Assembly: GCA_947259575.1 (NCBI GenBank)
Contig: CAMYMU010000039.1
Coordinates: 50,975-114,974, forward strand
From: an uncultured Ectothiorhodospiraceae bacterium
Lineage (GTDB): Bacteria > Pseudomonadota > Gammaproteobacteria > UBA6429 > Thiohalophilaceae
Direction: 5' to 3'
Length of the DNA stretch: 64,000 bases
Shown here: in pieces, positions 27,552 through 36,145 of the stretch
Layout: each line of letters starts with the position of its first letter
How positions within the stretch are numbered: the first letter of the stretch is position 1
Made by a program: the position numbers and the translations under genes
The notes under the pieces: model-generated
What the model saw: the letters and a program-made list of their open reading frames with translations, nothing else
The model's database searches: none
What the model was told of the DNA's origin: nothing

Positions 27552-28883
27552 TCATGCCTGCAGCATCACCGGAATCGTGACCCTGACATGCAAGCCGCCG
27601 CCATTGCGGGAAAAGAGATCTAGTTTGCCATGATGCCACTTTACGATTCGATCAACGATAGCCAGGCCTAAACCAGCACCTTTGGTATCGCTACGCGAAG
27701 TCTCTAATCTAGAGAAAGGCTGTTTAAGTCGCTCGATATCTTGTTCTGGGATTCCATCACCGCGATCTTTAACTTCAATAAATAAGCTGTGGCCGTTCAT
27801 TGAGGTGGCCACTTCCACATCCTGCTTGCCATAGAGCCAGGCATTGTTAATCAGGTTCATCAGTAATCGATTCATAGCGATCGGTTTAATCATCGACTTT
27901 TCAATTGCACCAAGATCGAGTTCAATATGTTTGCCCTCAAGCTTAAAACCAGATGCCGTGTGTTCAACAATTTTATTCACATCTTCATAGGTAAAAGGTT
28001 CATCCACACCATCACGCACAAAGGTCAGGAACTGCCCGACGATTTTATCGATGTCTTCAATGTCCTGCACCATGCCGTCATATAAACTTTTATCGATCTT
28101 GTCATCAACCATGTCCAGTGCCAGGCGGACTCGAGCCAGGGGAGTACGTAGATCATGGGAGATACCCGCCAACATCAAATTCCGATCATCTGCTAATTTC
28201 TGAATGTCTTCAGACATTTTGTTAAAGGTCCGCGCCATGGTCTTGAATTCATCGGTACCATGCTCATCAATGGGTTCAGGTGCTTTACCCTGGCCTAAAA
28301 TTTCTGCTGCATTGGTTAATTGTTTTAATGGTTTTTTTACGACTCTCGAAATCAAGAATGCACCTAATAACGTCAGCACCCCAACTACCACTAATACTGC
28401 GATAAGGTTATTGCCCCAGTCAGCGTCAAATTCGGCCATGGGTGTTGCCAACCAGATCTTACTGTCGCCCAGGTTGACTCTCACCCAGACATAACGAGGA
28501 TCTTCAGAGTATAAAAGGTTGTCATATTGGAAACGAACTTCGGCTTTCTTATCAAACAACATCTCCGAATAGTAATCCAGAAAAACATGTTCATAATGAT
28601 GCTTTGGTCCACGCCCTGGTAACGCATTCTGATCACGATTGACGACAAGAAAACCCTTTTTGACCAAACCATTTATATAGGTATCGCGTTTTTCCGGTTG
28701 CATATTGGCCAGTGCGTAGTGCACGCTATTAATGTGCTGTGAAAATGCCTGGGCCGAGCTGAATGCCGTTGGACGCGTAATAAAATATATATAGATAAAA
28801 ATACCTACGACGATGCTCAAGATAATCATGCTGACCATCACTATTATCGAGCGACTAAAGAGAGTATTAGGGAATAACTTCAT
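27552..28883 (-). CDS. envZ: Sensor histidine kinase, EnvZ-like
   Basis: 443 residues: transmembrane segment at about 13-35, periplasmic sensor region about 40-155, second transmembrane segment at about 158-180, HAMP, then the H-box ISHDLRTPLARVRLALDM with His243. The ATP-binding boxes are NLINNAWLYG (N), DRGDGIP (G1) and GAGLGLAIV (G2). It phosphorylates the OmpR-type regulator whose stop overlaps this start by 4 nt. Signals in EnvZ are osmolarity and acidity; here the signal is not known. Confidence 0.92.
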   Translation of the reverse strand: MKLFPNTLFSRSIIVMVSMIILSIVVGIFIYIYFITRPTAFSSAQAFSQHINSVHYALANMQPEKRDTYINGLVKKGFLVVNRDQNALPGRGPKHHYEHVFLDYYSEMLFDKKAEVRFQYDNLLYSEDPRYVWVRVNLGDSKIWLATPMAEFDADWGNNLIAVLVVVGVLTLLGAFLISRVVKKPLKQLTNAAEILGQGKAPEPIDEHGTDEFKTMARTFNKMSEDIQKLADDRNLMLAGISHDLRTPLARVRLALDMVDDKIDKSLYDGMVQDIEDIDKIVGQFLTFVRDGVDEPFTYEDVNKIVEHTASGFKLEGKHIELDLGAIEKSMIKPIAMNRLLMNLINNAWLYGKQDVEVATSMNGHSLFIEVKDRGDGIPEQDIERLKQPFSRLETSRSDTKGAGLGLAIVDRIVKWHHGKLDLFSRNGGGLHVRVTIPVMLQA

Positions 28884-29605
28884 TGCGTAGCATTACCATC
28901 TGGTACAAATACATAACCATGTCCCCAAACGGTTTGGATATATCGTGGAGCTTTCGGATCTTCTTCCACAATCTTGCGTAAACGCGATATCTGCACATCG
29001 ATACTTCGATCGAAGGTCTCATAATCTCGCTCATTTAGTTGTGCCATCAAACTATCCCGCGACAGAGGTTTGTGTGGTTGGGTCGCTAATGCTTTTAGTA
29101 ATGCATATTGCCCGGTAGTCAACGTCACTTTGTCTTTACCACTGCTGAGTAAACGGGTCCCTAAGTCCAGAATATAGTCGCCGATTTGAATCTGGATATG
29201 CTCTTCTTCCGGGGCACCGGCCGGGGTGGAGCTATGTCGGCGTAGCACAGCATTGATTCTCGCGACCAGCTCTCGAGGATTAAACGGCTTTGGGAGGTAA
29301 TCATCTGCACCAATTTCAAGGCCGACAATCCGGTCCACCTCATCACCCTTGGCGGTTAGCATTAATATAGGTATATCATTGGATTGGCCTCGCAGGCGGC
29401 GGCATATGGTCAAACCATCTTCTCCCGGCAACATGAGGTCGAGTACAATCAGCTTGAAATATTCCCTGGCCAAGGCCCGATCCATGGCCTTGCCATCGGC
29501 AACCACCTTGACCTCAAAGCCCTGCTCCTGCAGATAGCGCTCCAGGAGGTCCCGCAGACGGTGGTCGTCGTCCACCACCAGAATTTTATTCACTGAATCT
29601 TGCAT
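28880..29605 (-). CDS. ompR: Response regulator, OmpR-like
   Basis: 241 residues. Receiver domain with acidic pair Asp12/Asp13, phosphorylation site Asp56 (VLDLMLPGEDG), Thr84 and Lys106. The C-terminal winged helix ends with DVQISRLRKIVEEDP and YIQTVWGHGYVF, the OmpR/PhoB type. It controls envelope genes in the family. TGTAAC repeats in its upstream region look like OmpR sites and suggest self-regulation. Confidence 0.94.
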   Translation of the reverse strand: MQDSVNKILVVDDDHRLRDLLERYLQEQGFEVKVVADGKAMDRALAREYFKLIVLDLMLPGEDGLTICRRLRGQSNDIPILMLTAKGDEVDRIVGLEIGADDYLPKPFNPRELVARINAVLRRHSSTPAGAPEEEHIQIQIGDYILDLGTRLLSSGKDKVTLTTGQYALLKALATQPHKPLSRDSLMAQLNERDYETFDRSIDVQISRLRKIVEEDPKAPRYIQTVWGHGYVFVPDGNATQ

Positions 29606-29647
29606 ATTCTAATCATATCCAACTAGTTCACACTCTGATCGGAAAAG

Positions 29648-29697
29648 TGTAACAAAATGTAACCGGATCTGCCTTCTGATACAGCTTGTTACAAGCT
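29648..29697. promoter_or_regulatory. Candidate OmpR-binding region
   Basis: Two TGTAAC hexamers at 29648-29653 and 29658-29663 stand 10 bp apart, the direct-repeat spacing of OmpR boxes. A perfect palindrome AGCTTGTTACAAGCT follows at 29683-29697, and another TGTTACA lies before the next gene. The region lies between divergent ompR and the small secreted protein gene, so it may serve both. Confidence 0.55.
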
Positions 29698-29747
29698 ATT
29701 ACTGGCCAGACATGCCTCTGTTACATCTTTTGGCAATACTTTGTTCC

Positions 29748-30074
29748 ATGAAAAACAACAACAAAACAAGAGAACTGATTCTGAACCTGAGCATGCTTTT
29801 GGGCCTAATTCTGGTCAATCTACCTGTCAGTCAGGCCCAACCGATCGATTTGAGCCTGAGTGAGGTTGGGATGACCAGTAGCTGCGACACCTATAAGATT
29901 ATTGACGATACCCGCGTCCACCCAGGCCTGGGTTTGCGCTACTCGATCCAGCAAAAGTGGTTTCTATTTGGTGAGACTCATCACGCTAATGATGTGCCTC
30001 TCAGTCAGGAACTACCTCTGTTTGATCCAGATGAACCAAGAACCATATTTATTGGTGGTGGTATTTACTTCTAA
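29748..30074 (+). CDS. Small secreted protein, possible mini outer-membrane protein
   Basis: About 108 residues from ATG 29748 (an upstream ATG at 29712 is less likely). The signal peptide is clear: charged MKNNNKTRELI, hydrophobic core, SQAQ cleavage. The mature part is about 75 residues and ends in FIGGGIYF, an alternating pattern with terminal Phe like the last strand of a beta-barrel. GLGLRYSIQQKWFLFGE could be another strand. It is too short for a normal porin. It may be the remnant of a longer protein. No family recognised. Divergent from ompR. Confidence 0.55.
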   Translation: MKNNNKTRELILNLSMLLGLILVNLPVSQAQPIDLSLSEVGMTSSCDTYKIIDDTRVHPGLGLRYSIQQKWFLFGETHHANDVPLSQELPLFDPDEPRTIFIGGGIYF

Positions 30075-30137
30075 GCCGGTAATTATAAAGATAGAAAGAT
30101 AAGAAATAACATTTTAGAAAAACAACGGGAGATTATC

Positions 30138-31487
30138 ATGCAGTACAGAAAACAAGAAAGTTTATCAGGACGTCCGATAGCAACACTCGTTGCTGCTGGT
30201 TTTGCGGCAACCTTAATCCTAAGTGGTTGTGGCGGTGGTGGTTCTGGTGGTGGCGGCGCTAACTCTGTCGAGTACACCGGCAACACTCAGGCGGCCGATA
30301 TTACCGATACCAATGCCAATGAAATTGCCAACGAAACCTTTACAGGTAGTGATGCCGCAAATGCTTCAAATCCAACCTTTGCAGCATCGACCAGCAAAAA
30401 TCGCAGTAGTGCATTCGTCACCAGCAAACTGCTTGGTCACGTTGACTCACTTTCGAAAGCAGCCAAAGCTAATTCAGGTCTGCCGAACAACACACCCTCT
30501 GCGCAAATTTCAGTAGATTACAGTGACACATGTATAGACGGTGGTACCGTACGATTTACTGGTACCGTTGATGATGTCACCAAACTTGGCAGCTTAACCC
30601 TGGCTTTTGTTGAATGTAATGATGGTGATGTTGTTATAAATGGTTCAGCAACCTTACGTGCCAATGCCTACAATGCGACGATTGATGAATACACTGATGT
30701 AGAGCTTATCTACGATGACTTGAGCTTTGTTGGCGTCGATCCAGCAGACCGGATCGACTGGCAGATTGGTGCTAACCTGCGTGTCGAACAACTTTATACT
30801 GGTGACACTAGCCCATTCACTCAGGTAGCGACAATCAACCTGACCCTGGTGGAAAATATTGGAGGTGCGTCATACAAGTATGATAACTATGTGACCGAAG
30901 TTGAATTTGACCAATATCTGGTGCCTTCTACCGCTGATGTTAGCGTTAGTGGCCGACTCTATCACTATATACATGGTTATGTAGATGTAGAAACCACCAC
31001 CCCTCTTCACTACTCTAGCGTGAATCCATTACGTTACCCAGAGTCTGGTGGCCCATTAATCTACACTGGCGAGTTAAACAAAAAGATCCGTTTAACACCT
31101 GTTAGTGCGACATTAGTAAATGTCTCTGCTGATACCGATGGTGATGATTTCTATGAATACTCTATCACCTTGCCATGGGCTGCACTCAAAGATGATCGTG
31201 TCAATAACAACGCTCCCGTCGCCAATGCCGGTAACGATGTCACGATCGCCCTGGGAGAAACTGCACAGTTGGATGGTAGCCAGAGTACAGATGCTGACTA
31301 CAACCTGATTACCTTCAGCTGGACAGTGACCGATCAACCCGCTGGTAGTAATGCAGGACTGCAAGGTGCTGACTCAGCAAATGCCACCATCACACCTGAT
31401 ATGGCAGGCGCTTATGTCATGGAATTGATGGTCTATGATGGCTGGTTCTCTACCACGGACACGGTCATAGTCACTGTCACGCCATAA
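30138..31487 (+). CDS. Secreted lipoprotein with C-terminal PKD-like domain
   Basis: 449 residues. The lipobox is LILSGC with a Gly/Ser run after the Cys, so it should be lipid-anchored. A GGGAG ribosome site precedes the ATG. The middle region is Thr/Asp/Asn-rich and beta-rich, without a recognised family. The last about 95 residues form a PKD/K319-type immunoglobulin fold (APVANAGNDVTIALGETAQL, then YVMELMVYDG), common in surface proteins and adhesins. It ends in its own terminator, so it may be monocistronic. Confidence 0.8.
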   Translation: MQYRKQESLSGRPIATLVAAGFAATLILSGCGGGGSGGGGANSVEYTGNTQAADITDTNANEIANETFTGSDAANASNPTFAASTSKNRSSAFVTSKLLGHVDSLSKAAKANSGLPNNTPSAQISVDYSDTCIDGGTVRFTGTVDDVTKLGSLTLAFVECNDGDVVINGSATLRANAYNATIDEYTDVELIYDDLSFVGVDPADRIDWQIGANLRVEQLYTGDTSPFTQVATINLTLVENIGGASYKYDNYVTEVEFDQYLVPSTADVSVSGRLYHYIHGYVDVETTTPLHYSSVNPLRYPESGGPLIYTGELNKKIRLTPVSATLVNVSADTDGDDFYEYSITLPWAALKDDRVNNNAPVANAGNDVTIALGETAQLDGSQSTDADYNLITFSWTVTDQPAGSNAGLQGADSANATITPDMAGAYVMELMVYDGWFSTTDTVIVTVTP

Positions 31488-31512
31488 GCTTAGTTTACTA
31501 AGCGGATGTTGA

Positions 31513-31541
31513 GCCACCACAGGAATGTGGTGGCTTTTTTT
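31513..31541 (+). terminator. Intrinsic terminator after the PKD lipoprotein gene
   Basis: Perfect 8-bp stem GCCACCAC/GTGGTGGC with a 6-nt loop followed by seven T. Confidence 0.93.
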
Positions 31542-31560
31542 ATTTTTATATATTCTTTTT

Positions 31561-32157
31561 TCGTCCCACTGGGACGAGATACTTTTCTTTGCTTGTCATT
31601 TGTTTTTTTTCGTCCCACTGGGACGACCTACTTTCTTGTTGCAACAAGAAAGTAGGCAAAGATTTGTACAGGACGTACTTACACCGCGAAGGCCAGGGAT
31701 GGCCGGGAGCGGTGCAATCGTTTAGGCGTCTCTCCGCACATCCCTGTGCTCCCGCGACGTAAGCACAATCCATGTGCTAACCTTGGCTCATCACAAAGGC
31801 TCGGCGTCCTGCCTCGCCCCATTCGGGTTTCACCTGCGTTTAGCCAAACGCCTCTCACGGCCGCGCAAGGGGATTGTCCACTGAGCAGGTACAGAGTCAA
31901 TAAACTTATCAGCATATCTTCTCTAGTTGTGAGCAAAATGCCCCATGTGCGGGTGTGTGAGTTTTTGTGCTTTTTGAAAAATTAATATAAGAGCGAGCCA
32001 TGGACGGCGAGCCCGGTTTTGCTGAGCATGGATGCGAATCAAAACCGGACAGGGCAAAAAACAGGAAAACTCACTATTCACACCCGCAACGGGGGACGAT
32101 TTTCTTTCCCCTCTTTCTTTTTTCGCAAAAAGAAAGAGGGTCGCCCCAGGGGGGCGA
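31561..32157. repeat. Dispersed non-coding structured repeat, copy 2
   Basis: Second copy of the element at 7205-7711. The left end has the 17-bp palindrome TCGTCCCACTGGGACGA twice (31561-31577 and 31610-31626), the second followed by a perfect 30-bp palindrome with arms CCTACTTTCTTGTTG/CAACAAGAAAGTAGG (31627-31656). The right end has a hairpin with arms CCCTCTTTCTTTTT/AAAAAGAAAGAGGG (32109-32140) and then TCGCCCCAGGGGGGCGA (32141-32157). Shared body blocks are 31784-31886 and about 31925-32098, the latter with the framed core 31941-32095. Copy 2 has about 110 bp extra at 31670-31780. It lies between convergent genes, as copy 1 does. Confidence 0.85.
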
Positions 32158-32244
32158 AATAGAAATAAAATCAAAAGATTGAATTACTTCGCCAGGAGAA
32201 TAACAAAAACCCTCAAAGTGACAAAAATAGAGAACAATAAAAAA

Positions 32245-32463
32245 TCAGCCCATTGCAGCTAATTCCTTTTCAATTCGATCCAGCTCAGCTTGAGTTGCTT
32301 TAGCAATACCGTCCAGGACTTCTGCATTTTCAAGCTGCACGGCCCGTTCTTCAGAGTCTGCATCCAGACCCTGTCGATAGTCTTTCTCGATCGCAACAAG
32401 TCGATCGCGTAACTCATCACGTTTTGCTAATAACTTGCTTTTTTTATCTGTCTCAGAATTCAC
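32245..32463 (-). CDS. Small coiled-coil protein of unknown function
   Basis: 72 residues, highly charged, with a long predicted coiled coil (KRDELRDRLVAIEKDYRQGL, then LDRIEKELAAMG). It resembles short hypothetical proteins of gammaproteobacteria that share the DksA-like coiled-coil look but lack a zinc finger. No signal peptide. It lies 25 nt downstream of the rhodanese gene and may be its last operon partner. Confidence 0.7.
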   Translation of the reverse strand: MNSETDKKSKLLAKRDELRDRLVAIEKDYRQGLDADSEERAVQLENAEVLDGIAKATQAELDRIEKELAAMG

Positions 32464-32488
32464 TCAGCTTATCCTTTTTGTCATTGAA

Positions 32489-33466
32489 CTATTTAGGTAC
32501 GATCGAGGTAGTCGGTCTCTTTTCCAGGGTCCATTGATGCATGGAACCATCATAGAGTTTGACGTCTTTGTTGCCCATCACTTCAGACATAAGAAACCAT
32601 GAACCTGATGCCAGGTGCCCACTATTACAATAGGTAATACTCTTTCCTGATGTATCGATCCCTAACCGGTCCATTAAGGCCCTGGTATCTTTCTGGCTGA
32701 TAAAACGCGCTGGTAGCTTTGGTTTGGTGATTAACTCATTTGGGTAATTCTTTGCCCCATCAATATGCCCATTGTCATAGACATAAGAGGATTTATACCA
32801 TGTTCCCATGTAGAGCCCAACACCTCGAGTATCAACCAGTTGTGTGTCCTTATTTTTAACTGCGGCTGCCACATCCTGGCTTGAAGCAAAAATACTTTTA
32901 TCTTCGGTAGTCGCGACCCAGTTCCCCTTTTTGGGCTTAGCCGCTTTAGAACTGACCTTCATATCATCGAGAATCCACTGTGCGGTACCACCATTCAAGA
33001 TCGCCATATCTTTTTGCCCAAAGTACTTTAATTGCCAGTAAAGACGCGTCGCCATCGTCATATCACCATTAGATTCACCTTTACTAACGATTACAACACT
33101 GTCGCCTTTGTTAAGCCCGACACTTTGCATCAGTACCTGAAAGGCTTTTTTCGTTGGCACAATGCGAGTAACTTTTTTACCATCGATCTTTTTACTGGCA
33201 CGGACTTTCTTATAGTTAACTAGATGGGCGCCTGGGATATGACCGCCTACTTTTACCAGTTTATGCTTCCCCGTTTTTTTATCTTTTTTGTATACTGGTT
33301 TTTTTGTAAAGCTCTTCACGTCTTTCCTTATATCCAGGATGACCACTTTATCTTTATTTTTTGCTAACCAGTCGGTCTCAACCAATGGCCCTGGCACGGC
33401 CGACAATGCGTGGCTACTTATCACCAGGGAAAACATTATAAAAATATACGAAACAGTACGTAGCAT
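32489..33466 (-). CDS. Periplasmic sulfurtransferase with two rhodanese domains
   Basis: 325 residues with a signal peptide cleaved after SHALSA. The first rhodanese domain (about 30-160) is degenerate, without an active Cys. The second has Cys280 in the loop YCNSGHLAS, the catalytic persulfide site. Tandem rhodaneses move sulfane sulfur, for example from thiosulfate. Periplasmic location plus the nearby YeeE/YedE and OsmC genes suggests a part in thiosulfate or persulfide handling. The loop differs from the CRxGxR of thiosulfate:cyanide sulfurtransferase, so the true acceptor is open. Confidence 0.87.
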   Translation of the reverse strand: MLRTVSYIFIMFSLVISSHALSAVPGPLVETDWLAKNKDKVVILDIRKDVKSFTKKPVYKKDKKTGKHKLVKVGGHIPGAHLVNYKKVRASKKIDGKKVTRIVPTKKAFQVLMQSVGLNKGDSVVIVSKGESNGDMTMATRLYWQLKYFGQKDMAILNGGTAQWILDDMKVSSKAAKPKKGNWVATTEDKSIFASSQDVAAAVKNKDTQLVDTRGVGLYMGTWYKSSYVYDNGHIDGAKNYPNELITKPKLPARFISQKDTRALMDRLGIDTSGKSITYCNSGHLASGSWFLMSEVMGNKDVKLYDGSMHQWTLEKRPTTSIVPK

Positions 33467-33523
33467 AATAACCTCCGACTAACTATTTTAATGCTGGAAC
33501 TTACAATAAGAATTAATATAGTG

Positions 33524-34222
33524 CTATCTATCCTGCTGTAAGCCAAAAATATCAAGTAATTGTTTATTCAGATTAATCTTCATCTCTGATAAATAATATA
33601 CAGAGCGATCAAGAAAACATTGTTCCTGGTAACGCGGAAACAGCCTCTCAACTCTGTTGTCGCGGGCAATCAGTAAGTCACTAATCTCATATTGAAATAA
33701 CAGCAGAACATACTTCAACCAGTCAGTCGCCAAAGCACCATCCTGGCTATTCGCGAGCATGGCGATCTGTGTCATAAACTGGCTTGCTGAAAACCATTTG
33801 CCATCAGTCACCCATAGATTGGTCGTGAACAATCGCGTCGGTTGGCCGTAATCATCCATACCCATTGCAATGACATGAGACCACTCATCACCATCATTGG
33901 CACGCGTAAAGAAGTGATAATGTCCATGCTCGGCTTGCGGAAGATTGTCTGCCTCATGACTATGGTAATAAGCACGCCAGTGTTTATTGCCAAAAAAGTA
34001 TGGGGTTTCTGGGTAACGTTGATAGGGTTTAATTTTCTTGCTGCCATCAAGCGATAACAATACTGAATTTGTTTGTTGATTGCCCATTTGACCCATGCAC
34101 TCCACCAACCGTGATGCCCACAATTGCTCCTGCGATAGTCCAGCTACAGGTTGCATAGTGCCCGGTGGATTATGTAGGGGTGTATTAGTCTGCAAGGGGA
34201 TACTAGTCTTCAAGGCTGTCAC
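33524..34222 (-). CDS. Conserved protein of unknown function (possibly DUF6969 type)
   Basis: About 232 residues from GTG 34222, chosen because GGGAGAAGAG lies just before it; ATG 34156 and a longer frame to 34261 are alternatives. The protein is soluble, with the His-rich stretch YHSHEADNLPQAEHGHYHFF that looks like a metal or substrate site, then WSHVIAMGMDDYGQPTRLFTTNLWVTDG. The His/Glu pattern reminds me of DUF6969, but I am not certain. It overlaps the small Cys protein gene and lies between the sulfur transporter and the rhodanese. Confidence 0.65.
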   Translation of the reverse strand: MTALKTSIPLQTNTPLHNPPGTMQPVAGLSQEQLWASRLVECMGQMGNQQTNSVLLSLDGSKKIKPYQRYPETPYFFGNKHWRAYYHSHEADNLPQAEHGHYHFFTRANDGDEWSHVIAMGMDDYGQPTRLFTTNLWVTDGKWFSASQFMTQIAMLANSQDGALATDWLKYVLLLFQYEISDLLIARDNRVERLFPRYQEQCFLDRSVYYLSEMKINLNKQLLDIFGLQQDR

Positions 34223-34409
34223 CCTCTTCTCCCAGTGAACAAGGCGCAACTCCAAGACCACAAGGTGTACCCGAGTCCATCATATCCTGCTCATCTGAGG
34301 TTACTGTTTCAACCTCTGGTAATTTGTGTTGCGTGTGATCAATGGCCACAGCAATCGCCGCCAGGCTAAGGGTTGCCCCCATGATGACTTTCCCAGTTTT
34401 ATGTTTCAT
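34203..34409 (-). CDS. Small membrane-anchored or exported protein with CGLGVAPC
   Basis: 68 residues. AGGTGAAACG precedes the ATG. A hydrophobic N-terminal segment (VIMGATLSLAAIAVAI) is followed by a short acidic tail with two Cys in PCGLGVAPC. The tail should be outside the membrane. It lies 31 nt after the YeeE/YedE gene. The two Cys could carry or accept sulfur, which is inference from context. No family recognised. Confidence 0.55.
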   Translation of the reverse strand: MKHKTGKVIMGATLSLAAIAVAIDHTQHKLPEVETVTSDEQDMMDSGTPCGLGVAPCSLGEEGDSLED

Positions 34410-34440
34410 CGTTTCACCTGATTACCAGTGTCATAACTAT

Positions 34441-35643
34441 TTAATAGGGTTTGTCTAGGCCAATTACAACACGCATTCGAGTACCGACAATATTGCCGAT
34501 GAAGGCGGAAGCTAACCACAGCCAACCGTGTACACTCCCACTGCTGATACCCGCTAACAGCGCACCGATGTTGCAACCAAATGCCAAACGGGCGCCATAG
34601 CCCAGAAGCAAACCACCCGCTATCACGGCAAACCATTTCGCTGCCGACATTTTTGTCTCAGGCGCAAACCGACCTGCCAGTGCTGCGGCCAGGCCAGCAC
34701 CAAGAATAAGACCAAAATCCATTACTGATGTGTTGTCCATCAAGACACTATTATTAAGTGCCTGTGCTGGATAAGGGTTTTGCCAGTAGGCCCAACTACT
34801 AACATCACCACCGATGGCTGCCCAAAATTTAGTGCCCCACAGGCTAAAGGCAAAGGTAATCGACCAGGGATGTCCGGCAGTTATTAAGGTCAATAGATTA
34901 AACAGTGCTATTCCGACTACAGCCCACCATAGAGGCCATTTACCAAAAATTAATGTGTTAACAATCTGGTTACCCGACACTCTACTAAAAACAGGTTTAA
35001 GCTGTTGATTCTTACGTCGATCAAGATAGACAACCAGGAAATATAAAACCAACAACACGATGAAGGTCATCAACAGCGCTGGTAACCAGCCATAGTCATT
35101 AATCAACGAAATCGAACCAACATCACCAAGCTGATGCCACCAATCCAGGTGAGAGGAGCCTATCGTGGCACCTATGATAAAGAACAGTAGCGTGAGCAAC
35201 ATATCCAGCTGCCCCTGACCCATGGTAAACAAGGTACCCGAACCACAGCCACCACCCAGTTGCATACCGATACCAAACAGGAAGGCACCAACTAGCACAG
35301 AATAACCAACCGGTGAGACAGCACCCGCAGCGCGCATGCCTTCGAACACGCCACCGAGTATGGGGAAAAATAACAACGAGGTTAACGCCAGTAAATAAAT
35401 ATGCGCCCTGACACCTGCGCTATTACGAGAGCGGATAAACATACGCCAACCGCCGGTAAATCCGAACATGGCATGCAACAGGCAAACCCCAAAACCAACA
35501 CCGATTAAAAACAACAGCGCCTGGCGAACATGCGTGAAATTCTGGATAATAAGGCTCACCCCCGCTATTGCGATGACAAACAAAGCGATAGTGCCGGACT
35601 CTAATGGACGGGCGTCTTTTGTTTGGGCTGCAGCGGTATTCAT
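34441..35643 (-). CDS. YeeE/YedE-family sulfur transporter (TsuA-like)
   Basis: 400-residue polytopic protein. Two family repeats are clear: GMQLGGGCGSGTLFTMGQGQ in the first half and YGARLAFGCNIGALLAGISSGS in the second, each with the conserved Cys that lines the thiosulfate path in TsuA. It should take up thiosulfate or a similar sulfur compound. Its start overlaps the OsmC stop as ATGA. No TusA-like partner (YeeD) is seen; the OsmC protein takes that place. Confidence 0.9.
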   Translation of the reverse strand: MNTAAAQTKDARPLESGTIALFVIAIAGVSLIIQNFTHVRQALLFLIGVGFGVCLLHAMFGFTGGWRMFIRSRNSAGVRAHIYLLALTSLLFFPILGGVFEGMRAAGAVSPVGYSVLVGAFLFGIGMQLGGGCGSGTLFTMGQGQLDMLLTLLFFIIGATIGSSHLDWWHQLGDVGSISLINDYGWLPALLMTFIVLLVLYFLVVYLDRRKNQQLKPVFSRVSGNQIVNTLIFGKWPLWWAVVGIALFNLLTLITAGHPWSITFAFSLWGTKFWAAIGGDVSSWAYWQNPYPAQALNNSVLMDNTSVMDFGLILGAGLAAALAGRFAPETKMSAAKWFAVIAGGLLLGYGARLAFGCNIGALLAGISSGSVHGWLWLASAFIGNIVGTRMRVVIGLDKPY

Positions 35644-36044
35644 GCGGTATCCAGTTCGAAGTTAACTTTTTCCAGAGTCATAATGGTTTCATGTACGGGG
35701 CAATGTTTGGCAACCTGCTCCAAAGCCTTGCGCGTACAGGCATCGTCACAAACAGCATGCGGCAGGCTTATCTTGACCTTGATATTGTGAAAGCGGGTTG
35801 GGTGATCGGCAACATCATAATCCACATGCACCTGTAGATCGGTAGCATTCAGATGATGTTCATTACAGAAGTGCGTGACTAACACACCAACACAAGAACC
35901 AATGGAAGCCATGAACAACTGTGGTGGCATTGGCCCTCGATCCTTGCCTCCCCACACCTCCGGTCCATCGATGGTAAGTGTATGATTTCCCAACTGGGAT
36001 TCAAACAGCATATCGCCTTTATAGGCGGTGGTGACACGGCTCAT
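35640..36044 (-). CDS. OsmC/Ohr-family protein
   Basis: 134 residues. OsmC fold with GPMPPQLFMASIGSCVGVLV (first Cys about residue 50) and a second Cys pair in AVCDDACTRKALEQVAKHCPVH. Members reduce organic hydroperoxides or act on persulfides and polysulfides through a Cys pair. Operon position with the sulfur transporter favours sulfur chemistry over general peroxide defence, as inference. An FNR-like box lies 59 nt before the start. Confidence 0.85.
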   Translation of the reverse strand: MSRVTTAYKGDMLFESQLGNHTLTIDGPEVWGGKDRGPMPPQLFMASIGSCVGVLVTHFCNEHHLNATDLQVHVDYDVADHPTRFHNIKVKISLPHAVCDDACTRKALEQVAKHCPVHETIMTLEKVNFELDTA

Positions 36045-36102
36045 TTTAGGTTCCCACTATGTTGAAACGCCCTGAGTATGGGCCAAATCCAGGCAATCGA
36101 TC

Positions 36103-36116
36103 TTGACCTGGATCAA
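36103..36116. promoter_or_regulatory. FNR/CRP-type operator before the OsmC-YeeE operon
   Basis: TTGACCTGGATCAA matches TTGAT-N4-ATCAA at nine of ten defined positions. It sits 59 nt upstream of the OsmC start, a place suited to activation at low oxygen. Confidence 0.55.
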
Positions 36117-36145
36117 ACTCATGTCAGGGCAGCAGAAACCCTGGG

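Noticed and set aside
32000..32182. 60-codon frame inside repeat copy 2 (MDGEPGFAEHGCES...)
   Set aside because: It starts in the conserved core, but the same start in copy 1 is not followed by a matching frame, and the reading runs through hairpin sequence; base pairing explains the conservation better.
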